Made by a program: the position numbers and the translations under genes. A stretch of 64,000 bases of DNA from the NCBI GenBank assembly GCA_000719025.1, contig JODP01000014.1, positions 62,001 to 126,000 of the forward strand, read 5' to 3'. This document shows, piece after piece, positions 15,439 through 23,770 of the stretch (positions are counted from its first letter, which is position 1; each line of letters begins with the position of its first letter). The notes beneath the pieces are model-generated. The model searched no databases. It saw only the letters and a list, made by a program, of their open reading frames with translations, and was not told the DNA's origin. The DNA is from Kineosporia aurantiaca JCM 3230 (GTDB lineage: Bacteria > Actinomycetota > Actinomycetes > Actinomycetales > Kineosporiaceae).

Positions 15439-16344
15439 TCAGCGGCTGAACCGGGGCTCGTAGGCGGAGCCGGGCCGCTCCCGGTACTGCTCGTGCTGCT
15501 GGTACGGCTGGTCGTACTGCTGCCCGTACCGAGGGTCGTACTGCGGCTCCGGGGCCCGGTAGCTCGGTTCCGGAGACCGGTAGCTCGGCTCGAGCGCCTG
15601 GTAGCTGGGCTCGGGAGCCCGGTAGGCGGGTTCGGGAGACCGGTAGGCCGGTTCCGGGGCCCGGTACTGCGGCTCCGGGGCCCGCAGCCGCGGGGTGTTG
15701 GCCAGCGCCTGCACCGCCATGGCCACGGCGGCCGCGCAGGGCTCGATCACCGGCACGCCGATCTCCTCGGCCAGCGGGGCCCGCAGGTGCCCGAGGCCCG
15801 GGTCGCCGAGGATGACCGCCTCCGCCCCGCGCCGGGAGACCAGTTCCCGGGCCGCGGACAGCACGTCGTTGGCCGCGTCCCGCGAGGCCAGGTCGAGCGA
15901 ACCGCGGCCGATCGCGACATCCGCCACCACCCGGCCGCTGACCCCGAGCCGGGCCCAGTACAGCTCGTGCCGGAAGGTGGCCATCGGCAGGGTGCTGACC
16001 ACCCCGATCCGCCGGCTCTGGGCCATCGCCGAGATCAGCGCGGCCTCGGCCAGGCCGATCACCGGAACCGGGGCCGCCGCCCGCAGCTCGTCCAGGCCGA
16101 GGTCGGAGAAGCAGCCGATGACGTAGGCGTCGGCCCGGTGCTGACCGGCCGTGGCCAGCATCGGGCCGATCGCCGCGTGCGTCTCCGCGTCCGAGTCCAG
16201 CCCCCGGGGCCCTCCGTAGGAGGTGACCGCGGTGGCGGTGACTCCCCAGCGGTGCGCGCTCTCGTCCAGCGACGCCTGAATGCCCGCGGTGATCTCGGCC
16301 GAGCTGCTGGGATTGATGACGACGACATGCGGGGTATGAGGCAT
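15439..16344 (-). CDS. Asp/Glu/hydantoin racemase-family protein with heptad-repeat tail
   Basis: A 301-residue protein. Residues 1-220 follow the aspartate/glutamate/hydantoin racemase fold (VVINPSSSAEIT, YVIGCFSDLGLDEL, GVVSTLPMATF, VPVIEPCAAAVAMAVQAL). The family uses two cysteines as acid and base. The first is C78. The second, normally in an LGCAGM-type motif, is replaced by D181 (AVILGDPGLGHL), so ordinary cysteine-pair racemisation is unlikely unless Asp substitutes. Residues 222-301 are a disordered tail with seven heptads of the form YRSPEPA followed by a Gln/Tyr-rich end. No neighbour suggests a substrate. Confidence 0.75.
   Translation of the reverse strand: MPHTPHVVVINPSSSAEITAGIQASLDESAHRWGVTATAVTSYGGPRGLDSDAETHAAIGPMLATAGQHRADAYVIGCFSDLGLDELRAAAPVPVIGLAEAALISAMAQSRRIGVVSTLPMATFRHELYWARLGVSGRVVADVAIGRGSLDLASRDAANDVLSAARELVSRRGAEAVILGDPGLGHLRAPLAEEIGVPVIEPCAAAVAMAVQALANTPRLRAPEPQYRAPEPAYRSPEPAYRAPEPSYQALEPSYRSPEPSYRAPEPQYDPRYGQQYDQPYQQHEQYRERPGSAYEPRFSR
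15535..15681 (-). repeat. 21-bp coding repeat, seven heptapeptides YR(A/S)PEP(S/A/Q)
   Basis: Seven uninterrupted heptads (for example APEPAYR, SPEPAYR, APEPSYR) occupy residues 222-270 of the racemase-like protein. Tyr and the PEP core are constant. The one deviant heptad is ALEPSYR. The period is exactly 21 bases. Confidence 0.88.
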
Positions 16345-16609
16345 ACGGGCATCCGTTCACAGCGTTGGGCGCGGGCGCCGGCCCGCGCCCGGGCCACCCA
16401 AGGTACGACGGGACCCGACACACCGCACAAAAGTCTCAGGTGGCCCACCCGCACCCGAAAGCCCGAAGTAGGACTTATGCCTCTTCCCGATGCCCCGGCC
16501 GAGACCGGACATCACTTCCTGGCCTGCCGAAATACCCTCCAGGTCCGCATTTCGTTATCACCGGCCCCCCGGGTGCGCAGGGATGCACCGGCGATGCAGC
16601 GAAGCCGAC

Positions 16610-17377
16610 TCAGATTCCGGTCATCAGTCCCCCGTCGACCTGGAGGCTCACCCCGGTCACGTAGGAGGCCGCGGGCGAGAGCAGGAAGACCGCGGCGGCG
16701 GCGAACTCGTCGGGCTGCCCGTACCGGCCGGCCGGGATCTTCTGCGCCCACTGTTCCTTGACCTGGGCCACGCTCAGCCCCGACCGTTGCGAGCGGCCCT
16801 CGTCCAGCTGGGCCACCCGGGCGGTGGCGATCCGGCCGGGGATCAGCTGGTTCACCCGGATGTCGGGGGCCCAGCTACGGCTCAGCGACTTGGCCAGGGC
16901 GGCCACCCCGGAGCGGAACACGCTGGACAGGATCAGGTCGTCGGAGGGCTCCCGGACCTGGCTGGAGGTGCAGAACAGCAGGCTGCTCTCGCCCCGGATC
17001 ATGTGCGGCTTGGCCGCCCGGGCCAGGCGCACGGCCGGGCGCAGCAGAACGTCGAAACCTAGTTCCCAGTCCGCGTCCTCGGTTTCGTCGAAGCCCTTGG
17101 CGGGCGGGCCGCCGCCGTTCATCACCACGCCGTTCAGGCCGTCGAACCGCAGCGCCGCGTCCTCCACCCAGGCATTCAGCGCGTCGCCGTCGGTCAGGTC
17201 GACCGGCCGCCCGGTCGCCCGGCCGTTCACCGCCCCCTCGTTCAGCGCGGTCACCGCGGACTGGACGTGGTCGGCGGTGCGCCCGCAGATCGACACGTCG
17301 TGCCCGGCCAGGACCAATTGCCGGGCGATCGCGTGTCCGAGTCCGGACGTCGCCGCGGCAACCAGGTATCCACCCAT
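16610..17377 (-). CDS. SDR-family oxidoreductase with atypical active site
   Basis: A 255-residue Rossmann protein: nucleotide loop AAATSGLGHAIARQL (about 8-22), VVMNGGGPPAKGF in place of NNAG, and C-terminal GQPDEFAAAAVFLLSPAASYVTGVSLQVDGG. It belongs to the subgroup carrying NxGGPPxG. At the place of the catalytic Tyr-x3-Lys it has SSVFR (S151, R155), so classical proton transfer by Tyr/Lys is missing, a feature I recall for that subgroup. It is probably an NAD(P)-dependent enzyme of unknown substrate or a non-canonical reductase. It is upstream of nothing obviously related. Confidence 0.78.
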   Translation of the reverse strand: MGGYLVAAATSGLGHAIARQLVLAGHDVSICGRTADHVQSAVTALNEGAVNGRATGRPVDLTDGDALNAWVEDAALRFDGLNGVVMNGGGPPAKGFDETEDADWELGFDVLLRPAVRLARAAKPHMIRGESSLLFCTSSQVREPSDDLILSSVFRSGVAALAKSLSRSWAPDIRVNQLIPGRIATARVAQLDEGRSQRSGLSVAQVKEQWAQKIPAGRYGQPDEFAAAAVFLLSPAASYVTGVSLQVDGGLMTGI

Positions 17378-17449
17378 CGTTCACTCCCTTAAGCGCCGAT
17401 CAAACGTCCCCCGCGAACCGTATCGACCGGCGCGCCCCCGGGTCGGCCC

Positions 17450-18484
17450 TCAGGGGGTGTACGGACGCTTCGGGAGGAAATCGGTGCGATAGACCTTGCT
17501 CAGGTCCGGCATCGCCTGGAGCTGACCGGACGCCTTGAGCACCTGGGCGGTGGCCCGCCAGGTGGACTCGTTCATCGCCAGGTAGCCGTGGTTCTTCTGG
17601 TACCCGCCGACCCAGTAGCCGGCCAGCGCCTTGAGCTCGGCCGCGGAGGTCTTCTCGTCCAGGTCCGGGGAGGTCTTGCGCAGCAGCGCCACCGCATCGG
17701 CCTGGTTCTGCGCGGCCCACTGCATACCCCGCGCGTAGACGTCGACGAAGGCCTTGACCGCCTGCGGGTGCTTCGTGGCGAAGTCGGTGTTCACGTCGAT
17801 CACCTGGCCGATCACGCCGATGTCGCGGGCGTACCAGAACTCCACCGGGCGCCGCCCGAAGGCCTGCTCCGGGCCGGCCTGGGTGACCAGGTCGGGGTAG
17901 CAGTCCACGACTCCCTGGTAGAGCAGCGGCAGCCCGGCGTCCTTGGACACCTCCTCGACCTTCCCGGCCAGCCCCTTCTCCTCCCGCCAGATCTGCCAGA
18001 CCACGTCGTCGGTGTCGGCCGTGTCGGCGGTCGCCAGCCGGTGCCCGGCCAGGGTCTTCGGCTGGTTCGCGACGATCCCGGCGCCGGGTCGGCAGATCAG
18101 GGCGTTCAGCGCCAGCGGCTGGACCACGCCGACCGCCTGGACCGCCAGGCCCTGCTCCCGCTTGGTGAGCAGCTCGACCCCGCCGCTGATGGTGATGTCG
18201 TGGTCGCCGGTCCCGACCGACTCGAGCTGGTCGATCTCCCCACCGGGGGTGGTGACGACCTTGATCCCGGCGTTCTCGAACCAGCCGTCCTGCAGCCCCT
18301 TGAGCACCGGCAGGTCGGCGGGGGAAGGAGTGTCCCCGTAGATCCAGCGCACGGTGACGGGTCCTTCGGCCGCGGCGCCGGGAGTGGTGCCGGCGCTCTG
18401 GGCCCCACAGGCGGCCACGGTCGCCAGGAGCCCGGCGGTGAGGGTGGTGACGGCGACCCGTCTGAGAGGTCTGCTGCGTGTCAT
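17450..18484 (-). CDS. ABC transporter substrate-binding lipoprotein, NMT1/SsuA-TauA type
   Basis: A protein of about 344 residues with an Arg-rich lipoprotein signal (MTRSRPLRRVAVTT) and lipobox VAAC at C26, so it should be anchored outside the membrane. The mature part has the periplasmic-binding fold of nitrate/sulfonate/taurine/pyrimidine-precursor binders (VRWIYGDTPSPADLPVLKGLQ, GTGDHDITISGGVEL, KHPQAVKAFVDVYARGMQWA). The start at 18484 has GGAG ten bases upstream and gives the better signal peptide; an ATG 24 bases earlier also exists. No permease or ATPase gene is adjacent, so it is an orphan component here. Confidence 0.8.
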   Translation of the reverse strand: MTRSRPLRRVAVTTLTAGLLATVAACGAQSAGTTPGAAAEGPVTVRWIYGDTPSPADLPVLKGLQDGWFENAGIKVVTTPGGEIDQLESVGTGDHDITISGGVELLTKREQGLAVQAVGVVQPLALNALICRPGAGIVANQPKTLAGHRLATADTADTDDVVWQIWREEKGLAGKVEEVSKDAGLPLLYQGVVDCYPDLVTQAGPEQAFGRRPVEFWYARDIGVIGQVIDVNTDFATKHPQAVKAFVDVYARGMQWAAQNQADAVALLRKTSPDLDEKTSAAELKALAGYWVGGYQKNHGYLAMNESTWRATAQVLKASGQLQAMPDLSKVYRTDFLPKRPYTP

Positions 18485-18700
18485 CTCGGCGATCTCCAGC
18501 TGCGTCATCGGGGCGAGGAGAGGGCCCGACCATAGCTGACATTTGCTGGTGTTATCGACGCAGAGTTCTGATCCGGGAACTTTCCGTCGAGTGACGGACT
18601 CCCGAGGTTTTTTGCGCTATTTTGGCCGCCGGTCCCCGGTCACGTTACGTATTGGATACAAAATACGTGACGACTCTCATGTTGCTATTCCCCGGGGGAT

Positions 18701-18721
18701 CGAGGTTAGGCTGACCTAACC
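18701..18721. promoter_or_regulatory. IdeR/DtxR-type iron box abutting the fprA start
   Basis: A perfect inverted repeat GGTTAGG-CTGA-CCTAACC ends at the base before the fprA ATG. It matches about 16 of 19 positions of the IdeR/DtxR consensus (TTAGGTTAGSCTAACCTAA, from memory). The palindrome fills the place where a ribosome-binding site would be, so the transcript is probably leaderless. TAGGCT at 18707-18712 could be the -10 element, with TTGCTA at 18682-18687 as -35 (19-base spacing). Iron-dependent repression of fprA is inferred. Confidence 0.72.
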
Positions 18722-20101
18722 ATGACTGAAGAGACTACATCCCCCCGTCCCTTGCGCATCGGGGTGATCGGTGCGGGCCCGGCGGGCATCTACGCCGCAG
18801 ACATCCTGACCAAGTCCGAGGTCCCGGTCGAGATCGACGTCATCGAGCGGTTACCCGCTCCGTACGGTCTGGTCCGGTACGGCGTGGCCCCCGACCACCC
18901 GCGCATCAAGGAGATCATCAAGGCCCTGCGCCGGGTACTCGACCACGAGAACATCCGCTTCATCGGCAACGTGAACTACGGCACCGACCTGAAGCTGGAG
19001 GATCTGCGGGCGCACTACGACGCGGTGATCTTCGCGACCGGCGCCACCGCCGACCGTGACCTGGACATCCCCGGCGTCGACCTGGACGGCAGCTACGGCG
19101 CCGCCGACTTCGTCTCCTGGTACGACGGTCACCCGGACGTGCCGCGCAGCTGGCCGCTGACCGCGAAGAGCGTGGCCGTGCTGGGCGCCGGCAACGTGGC
19201 CCTGGACGTGGCCCGGGTGCTGGCCAAGACCGGCGACGAGATGCTGGTCACCGAGATCCCGCCGAACGTCTACGAGGGTCTCAAGGCCAACCAGGCCACC
19301 GACGTCCACGTGTTCGCCCGCCGCGGCCCGGTGCAGGTCAAGTTCTCCCCGCTGGAGCTGCGGGAGCTGGCCCACTCGCCCAACGTGGACGTGGTGGTGC
19401 ACCCCGAGGGCTTCGAGTTCGACGAGGCGAGCATGCGCCTGGCGAACGAGGACAAGCACGTCAAGCAGGTGATGAAGACCCTGAACGCCTGGGTCGGCAA
19501 GGACCCGACGGGTAAGCCGCACCGGCTGCACATCCACTTCCTCGAGGCCCCGGTGGAGATCACCGGCGAGGACGGCAAGGTGGTCGGGCTGCGCACCGAG
19601 CACATGGAGCTCACCGGCGACGGCTCGGTCCGTGGCACCGGCGAGTTCACCGACTGGCCGGTGCAGGCCGTGTACCGGGCCGTCGGCTACCGCAGCTCGT
19701 CGCTGCCGGACATCCCGTTCGACAGCAGCCGGCACGTGGTCAGCAACGACGGCGGCCGGGTGTTGGACATCGACGGCAAGCAGGTCCCCGGGGTCTACTG
19801 CACCGGCTGGATCAAGCGCGGTCCGGTCGGCCTGATCGGGCACACCAAGAGCGACGCCAGCGAGACGGTTTCGCACATCCTGAAGGACGTTTCGGCGGAC
19901 CAGCCGGCCCCGGCGGGGGTCGACATCCTGGCCCATCTGGAGCTGCGGAACGTCAGCTACACCACCTGGAACGGCTGGGCGCTGCTGGACGCGCACGAGG
20001 TCAGCCTCGGCGAGCCGCACAGCCGGGAGCGGGTCAAGGTGGTCGAGCGCGAGGAAATGATCCGGATCAGCAGCGAGATCCGGGCCGAACTGGCCGACTG
20101 A
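18722..20101 (+). CDS. fprA: Ferredoxin/flavodoxin--NADP+ reductase, adrenodoxin-reductase type
   Basis: A 459-residue FAD enzyme of the FprA/adrenodoxin reductase family that passes electrons between NADPH and ferredoxin. FAD-binding GVIGAGPAGIYAADIL is near residue 17, the substrate-channel motif RYGVAPDHPRIKEI near 57, the NADP-binding VLGAGNVALDVARVL near 157, and the closing GWIKRGPVGLIGHTKSDA near 365. The length matches mycobacterial FprA (456). There is no room for a ribosome-binding site because an IdeR-type palindrome abuts the ATG. Iron control would fit a role in supplying electrons to Fe-S or cytochrome P450 partners under iron stress. A strong bidirectional terminator follows. 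Confidence 0.93.
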   Translation: MTEETTSPRPLRIGVIGAGPAGIYAADILTKSEVPVEIDVIERLPAPYGLVRYGVAPDHPRIKEIIKALRRVLDHENIRFIGNVNYGTDLKLEDLRAHYDAVIFATGATADRDLDIPGVDLDGSYGAADFVSWYDGHPDVPRSWPLTAKSVAVLGAGNVALDVARVLAKTGDEMLVTEIPPNVYEGLKANQATDVHVFARRGPVQVKFSPLELRELAHSPNVDVVVHPEGFEFDEASMRLANEDKHVKQVMKTLNAWVGKDPTGKPHRLHIHFLEAPVEITGEDGKVVGLRTEHMELTGDGSVRGTGEFTDWPVQAVYRAVGYRSSSLPDIPFDSSRHVVSNDGGRVLDIDGKQVPGVYCTGWIKRGPVGLIGHTKSDASETVSHILKDVSADQPAPAGVDILAHLELRNVSYTTWNGWALLDAHEVSLGEPHSRERVKVVEREEMIRISSEIRAELAD

Positions 20102-20120
20102 GCCGGCTCCTGGAGACGAC

Positions 20121-20154
20121 GAAGGGCCCCGGCGGGTTGGCGCCGGGGCCCTTC
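20121..20154. terminator. Bidirectional intrinsic terminator
   Basis: A perfect 14-bp stem (GAAGGGCCCCGGCG with its complement) and 6-base loop lie between the convergent fprA and FAD-reductase genes. The stem itself supplies the short T and A runs on either strand. Confidence 0.8.
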
Positions 20155-20170
20155 CTCGTCCGGACCCGGA

Positions 20171-21334
20171 TCAGCTCAGCAGGCTGAACGCCTTGTCGTA
20201 GTTCGCGTCCGCGTTGTAGGTGAGAACCCCGACGCAGGTGCCGTTCTCGTTCTGGTACCAGACGGTGAAGGCACCGTCCGGGCCCTCCTCGAACAGGGCC
20301 TCGACGTAGCCGTCGCCCCAGGCCGCGTACTTCAGCCAGCGGTCGCCGATCTGGCTCCAGAAGCCGGGCGGGTCGGACCACTGGGCCCCCTCGCTCCCGG
20401 CCGCCGCCCGGCCGGCGATCTTGCCCATCACCTCGGCGTCGAACCAGTGCTCCACCGAGAGCTCCCGGCCCGCAGCGGCATTGAAGGCGTAGGCCACGTC
20501 CCCGGCGGCGAACACCCCCTCGGTGGCCGAGCGCATCTGGGCATCCACCACGATCCGGCCCTCGTGCAGGTCCAGCCCGGCCTCGGCGGCCAGCTCGGTG
20601 GCGGGCCGGATCCCGGCCGCCACCAGCACCTCGTCGGCCCGCACGTCGTCCTGGCCGTCGATCCGCACGGTGACGCCCTCAGCGTCCCGTTCGATCGCCG
20701 TCACGGTTGCCCCGGTGACCAGCCGAACCCCGTCCTCGGCCAGCCAGCCGGCGATCCGGGCCCCGGCCTCCTCCCCCAGCCGGTTCTCCTGCGGCGCGTC
20801 CTCGTTCGTCACCTGGACCACGTCCAGACCGAGCCGGCGCAGCGAGGAGGCCACCTCGCAGCCGATGAACCCGGACCCGATCACCGCGACCGTCCTGACC
20901 GTCCCGGTCGTCTCCTTCAGGCGTTTGCCGTCCGCCAGCGTCCTCAGGTGAAGGACCGACGGATCGTCTCCGCCGGGCACCGGGAGGGCGACCGGGTTCG
21001 ACCCGGTCGCAAAGACCACGTTCCGGTACGTGAAGCTCGAGCCCTCACGGGTTTCCGCGTGCTTGGCCGCGGTGTCCACCTTCGTCACCCGGTCGTGCGC
21101 CCAGGTCACCTCGAGCTTGGCCAGCTCGCCGTCCTCCAGCAGGCCCAGGTCGTCCTCGGCGGTGTCGCCGCGCAGGAAGTCCTTGGACAGCGGGGGCCGG
21201 TCGTAGGGCGAGTCCGGGTCCGCGGAGATCACGACCACCCGGCCCTTGCCGCCTTCCTCCCGGTACCCCCGTGCGGCCGCCAGACCGGCCGGTCCGCCGC
21301 CGATCACCAGCAGGTCCACCACCTCGTCAGTCAT
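20171..21334 (-). CDS. NAD(P)H-dependent FAD oxidoreductase, ferredoxin/rubredoxin reductase-like
   Basis: A 387-residue pyridine-nucleotide-disulfide-type oxidoreductase without the redox disulfide. It has FAD motif LLVIGGGPAGLAAARGY (about 8-24), PYDRPPLSKDFLRG (typical of rubredoxin, ferredoxin and AIF-type reductases), NAD motif VAVIGSGFIGCEVASSLRRLG (about 148-168), and second FAD motif GVFAAGDVA (about 280). It likely transfers electrons from NAD(P)H to a ferredoxin-like protein or oxygenase; no such partner is adjacent. It is convergent with fprA across a shared terminator. The exact acceptor is unknown. Confidence 0.85.
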   Translation of the reverse strand: MTDEVVDLLVIGGGPAGLAAARGYREEGGKGRVVVISADPDSPYDRPPLSKDFLRGDTAEDDLGLLEDGELAKLEVTWAHDRVTKVDTAAKHAETREGSSFTYRNVVFATGSNPVALPVPGGDDPSVLHLRTLADGKRLKETTGTVRTVAVIGSGFIGCEVASSLRRLGLDVVQVTNEDAPQENRLGEEAGARIAGWLAEDGVRLVTGATVTAIERDAEGVTVRIDGQDDVRADEVLVAAGIRPATELAAEAGLDLHEGRIVVDAQMRSATEGVFAAGDVAYAFNAAAGRELSVEHWFDAEVMGKIAGRAAAGSEGAQWSDPPGFWSQIGDRWLKYAAWGDGYVEALFEEGPDGAFTVWYQNENGTCVGVLTYNADANYDKAFSLLS

Positions 21335-21421
21335 GGCGTCATCCTTGCGCGCATCTCGGCCTGCGCAACCCTCGCCCCCGGACCAGTCTCTGAAGGGTGA
21401 CCTCCGACTAGGAGTAAGGAG

Positions 21422-21973
21422 ATGGACGTGTCACTGAACGGGAAGAAGATCGCCTTTCTGGTCGCCGATGAAGGCGTGGAGCAGGTCGAGCTGACCGAGC
21501 CGTGGGAAGCGGTCAAGCGTGAAGGCGGGCAGCCGGTCCTGGTGGTCGGCAGCGAGAGCACGACCGTGCAGGGCTTCAACCACCTGGACAAGGGCGACAC
21601 CTTCGACGCCGACCTGCCGGTCTCGCGGGCGGGGGCGGAGGACTACGACGGGCTGGTGCTGCCGGGCGGGGTGGCCAATCCCGACGCCCTGCGGACGAAT
21701 CCGGAGGCGGTGGCCTTCGTGAAGGCCTTCCTGGACACCGGAAAGCCGGTCGCCGCCATCTGTCATGCCCCGTGGACGCTGATCGAGACCGCCGGGGTTC
21801 GTGGCCGCACGCTCACCTCGTGGCCGAGCCTGCAGACCGACCTGCGCAATGCCGGGGCGGAGTGGGTGGATCAGGAGGTCGTGGTCGACACCAACGGGCC
21901 CGGACCACTGATCACCAGCCGCAAGCCGGACGACCTGCCGGCCTTCGGCAAGGCCGTGACCGACGCCTTCTGA
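21422..21973 (+). CDS. DJ-1/PfpI-family protein
   Basis: A 183-residue class I glutamine-amidotransferase-like protein of the PfpI/YhbO group, implicated in protein and DNA deglycation or peptidase activity. The nucleophile elbow is VAAICHAPWTLIE (Cys near residue 118), preceded by DYDGLVLPGGVANPD with the conserved Glu-containing KKIAFLVADEGVEQVEL near the start. Two starts are possible: ATG at 21422 (TAGGAG seven bases upstream) or GTG at 21428 (AAGGAG six bases upstream). It is followed by a strong terminator hairpin, so it is probably monocistronic. Confidence 0.88.
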   Translation: MDVSLNGKKIAFLVADEGVEQVELTEPWEAVKREGGQPVLVVGSESTTVQGFNHLDKGDTFDADLPVSRAGAEDYDGLVLPGGVANPDALRTNPEAVAFVKAFLDTGKPVAAICHAPWTLIETAGVRGRTLTSWPSLQTDLRNAGAEWVDQEVVVDTNGPGPLITSRKPDDLPAFGKAVTDAF

Positions 21974-21983
21974 TGCTCCTCTC

Positions 21984-22014
21984 GTGCCGTTCCTCCCACG
22001 GGGAGGAACGGCAC
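21984..22014 (+). terminator. Strong hairpin terminator after the DJ-1/PfpI gene
   Basis: A perfect 14-bp stem (GTGCCGTTCCTCCC and its complement) with a 3-base loop starts 11 bases after the stop codon. No U-tract follows, as is usual for actinobacterial terminators. Confidence 0.72.
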
Positions 22015-22257
22015 GTTCGCGACGAACAGGGAGCAACACCGTGATCGCTCACCGTCTGAAGTCGAAATTACGGTGAGTAATTTGCAAGATCTTTCCGTTC
22101 CGGGCGCGACTTTCCGACACATGTCCGGTACGAAGCGTGGCCCCGGCGCAGTGATCTGACCCGATTCGCGCCAAACGGTCCCGTGAGCGCAAGGCTACGT
22201 AAAGCCAGCATCATCTGCGCCGAAAATGCATGTCCCAGAGGGTGTTAGCGTCCGATC

Positions 22258-22509
22258 ATGCTTGAGCTGCGACCCAACTGTGAATCCTGCGACCGCGACC
22301 TGCCGGCCGACTCGCCGGACGTCTGGATCTGCTCCTTCGAGTGCACCTGGTGCACCGACTGCGCGGCCACCTTCGCTGACAATGCGTGCGTGAACGACCT
22401 GGGCAACCTGGTCTCCCGGCCGATCCGGACCCCGGCGAAGCTGGCCGAGTTCCCCGCATCCACCGAGCGCAGGCACAACCCCGGGCTCGCGGTGGCCAAG
22501 GTCGGCTGA
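22258..22509 (+). CDS. DUF1272 small cysteine-rich protein
   Basis: An 83-residue protein matching DUF1272 (MLELRPNCESCDRDLP, ICSFECTWCTDCA, RPIRTPAKLAEFPAST). The Cys pattern C8, C11, C25, C29, C32, C35, C44 suggests zinc binding. The family normally has a CPNC knuckle at its end; here it reads CVND, so one Cys is replaced by D47 and one metal site may be altered. The role of the family is unknown. The 284 bases upstream hold only the previous gene's terminator and no obvious regulatory motif. Confidence 0.85.
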   Translation: MLELRPNCESCDRDLPADSPDVWICSFECTWCTDCAATFADNACVNDLGNLVSRPIRTPAKLAEFPASTERRHNPGLAVAKVG

Positions 22510-22600
22510 TGGTGGCCTGCGTCACCCCAGGATCCGGGTATCAGCCCCGGCGAGGTGCCACACTGAGGCGCAGCACAGGCCTTAGTGAGGAGGCGCCCGG

Positions 22601-23770
22601 GTGCCCGCGGACCGCGTCATGCCGACCAGCGAGTCGGCCGACCTCATCGCCCTCACCCGGCAGCTCGTCAGCAAAGAGCTCGCTCCGCTGGTCGACACCC
22701 ACGAGGCGAACGAGACCTTCCCCCGCGAAACCTTCCGTCTGCTAGGTGAGGCCGGCCTCCTGAGCCTGCCCTACCCGGAGCCCTACGGCGGCGGGGCCCA
22801 GCCGTACGAGGTCTATCTCCAGGTCCTCGAGGAGATCGCCACGGTCTGGGCGAGCGTCGGGGTGGGCGTCAGCGTGCACGCCCTGTCCTGCTTCGCGCTG
22901 GCCGAGTTCGGCACCCCGCAGCAGCGCGATCAGTGGCTGCCGGAGATGCTGGGCGGCGACCGGCTCGGCGCCTACTGCCTGTCCGAGCCGCAGGCCGGGT
23001 CCGACCCGGCGGGGATGCGGGCGCGGGCGGTCCGGCAGGGCGATGAGTACGTCCTGAACGGGGTCAAGGCCTGGACCACGCACGGTGGGCAGGCCGACTT
23101 GTACACCGTGATGGCCCGCACCGACGAGGGCCGCAACGGGATCTCCTGCTTCCTGGTGCCCGCGGAAACCCCCGGCCTGGAATCGGATCCGCCGGAGCGG
23201 AAGATGGGGCTGACCGCCTCGCACACCACCGCGATCCGGCTCACCGACGTGCGGATCCCGGTCTCCCGGCGGCTCGGCGCCGAGGGCGAAGGACTCCGGA
23301 TCGCCCTGAAGGGCCTGGACTCCGGGCGGCTGGGCATCGCCGCCGTCGCCACCGGCCTGGCCCAGGCCGCGCTGGACGCCGCCGTGGGCTACGCCCAGCA
23401 GCGCGAGACCTTCGGCCGGGCGATCATCGAGCATCAGGCCCTGAGCTTCCTCCTCGCGGACATGGCGGCCGCGGTCGAAGTTTCGCGGGCCACCTACCTC
23501 TCCGCCGCCCGCCGGCGCGACCTCGGCCTGCCCTTCACCCAGCAGGCCTCGATCGCCAAGCTGGTCGCCACCGACAACGCGATGCGGGTGACCACCGACG
23601 CGGTCCAGGTGCTCGGCGGGGTCGGCTACACCCGCGACTTCCCGCTGGAGCGCTACATGCGGGAGGCGAAGGTGATGCAGATCTTCGAGGGCACCAACCA
23701 GATCCAGCGCATGGTGATCGGGCGTTCCCTCGGGGCCAAGACGCACATCCACATCGCGGGAGGAACCTGA
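22601..23770 (+). CDS. Acyl-CoA dehydrogenase
   Basis: A 389-residue flavoprotein that introduces a 2,3-double bond into acyl-CoA. Domain signatures are AYCLSEPQAGSDPAGM (middle beta domain, about 125-140), KAWTTHGGQADLYTVMART, YAQQRETFGRAIIEHQALSFLLADM and the C-terminal QVLGGVGYTRDFPLERYMREAKVMQIFEGTNQI region, in which the last Glu is the expected catalytic base of short/branched-chain enzymes. GAGGAGG lies seven bases before the GTG. It overlaps the next SDR gene by one base, suggesting sequential beta-oxidation steps. Chain length preference is not readable. Confidence 0.92.
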   Translation: MPADRVMPTSESADLIALTRQLVSKELAPLVDTHEANETFPRETFRLLGEAGLLSLPYPEPYGGGAQPYEVYLQVLEEIATVWASVGVGVSVHALSCFALAEFGTPQQRDQWLPEMLGGDRLGAYCLSEPQAGSDPAGMRARAVRQGDEYVLNGVKAWTTHGGQADLYTVMARTDEGRNGISCFLVPAETPGLESDPPERKMGLTASHTTAIRLTDVRIPVSRRLGAEGEGLRIALKGLDSGRLGIAAVATGLAQAALDAAVGYAQQRETFGRAIIEHQALSFLLADMAAAVEVSRATYLSAARRRDLGLPFTQQASIAKLVATDNAMRVTTDAVQVLGGVGYTRDFPLERYMREAKVMQIFEGTNQIQRMVIGRSLGAKTHIHIAGGT

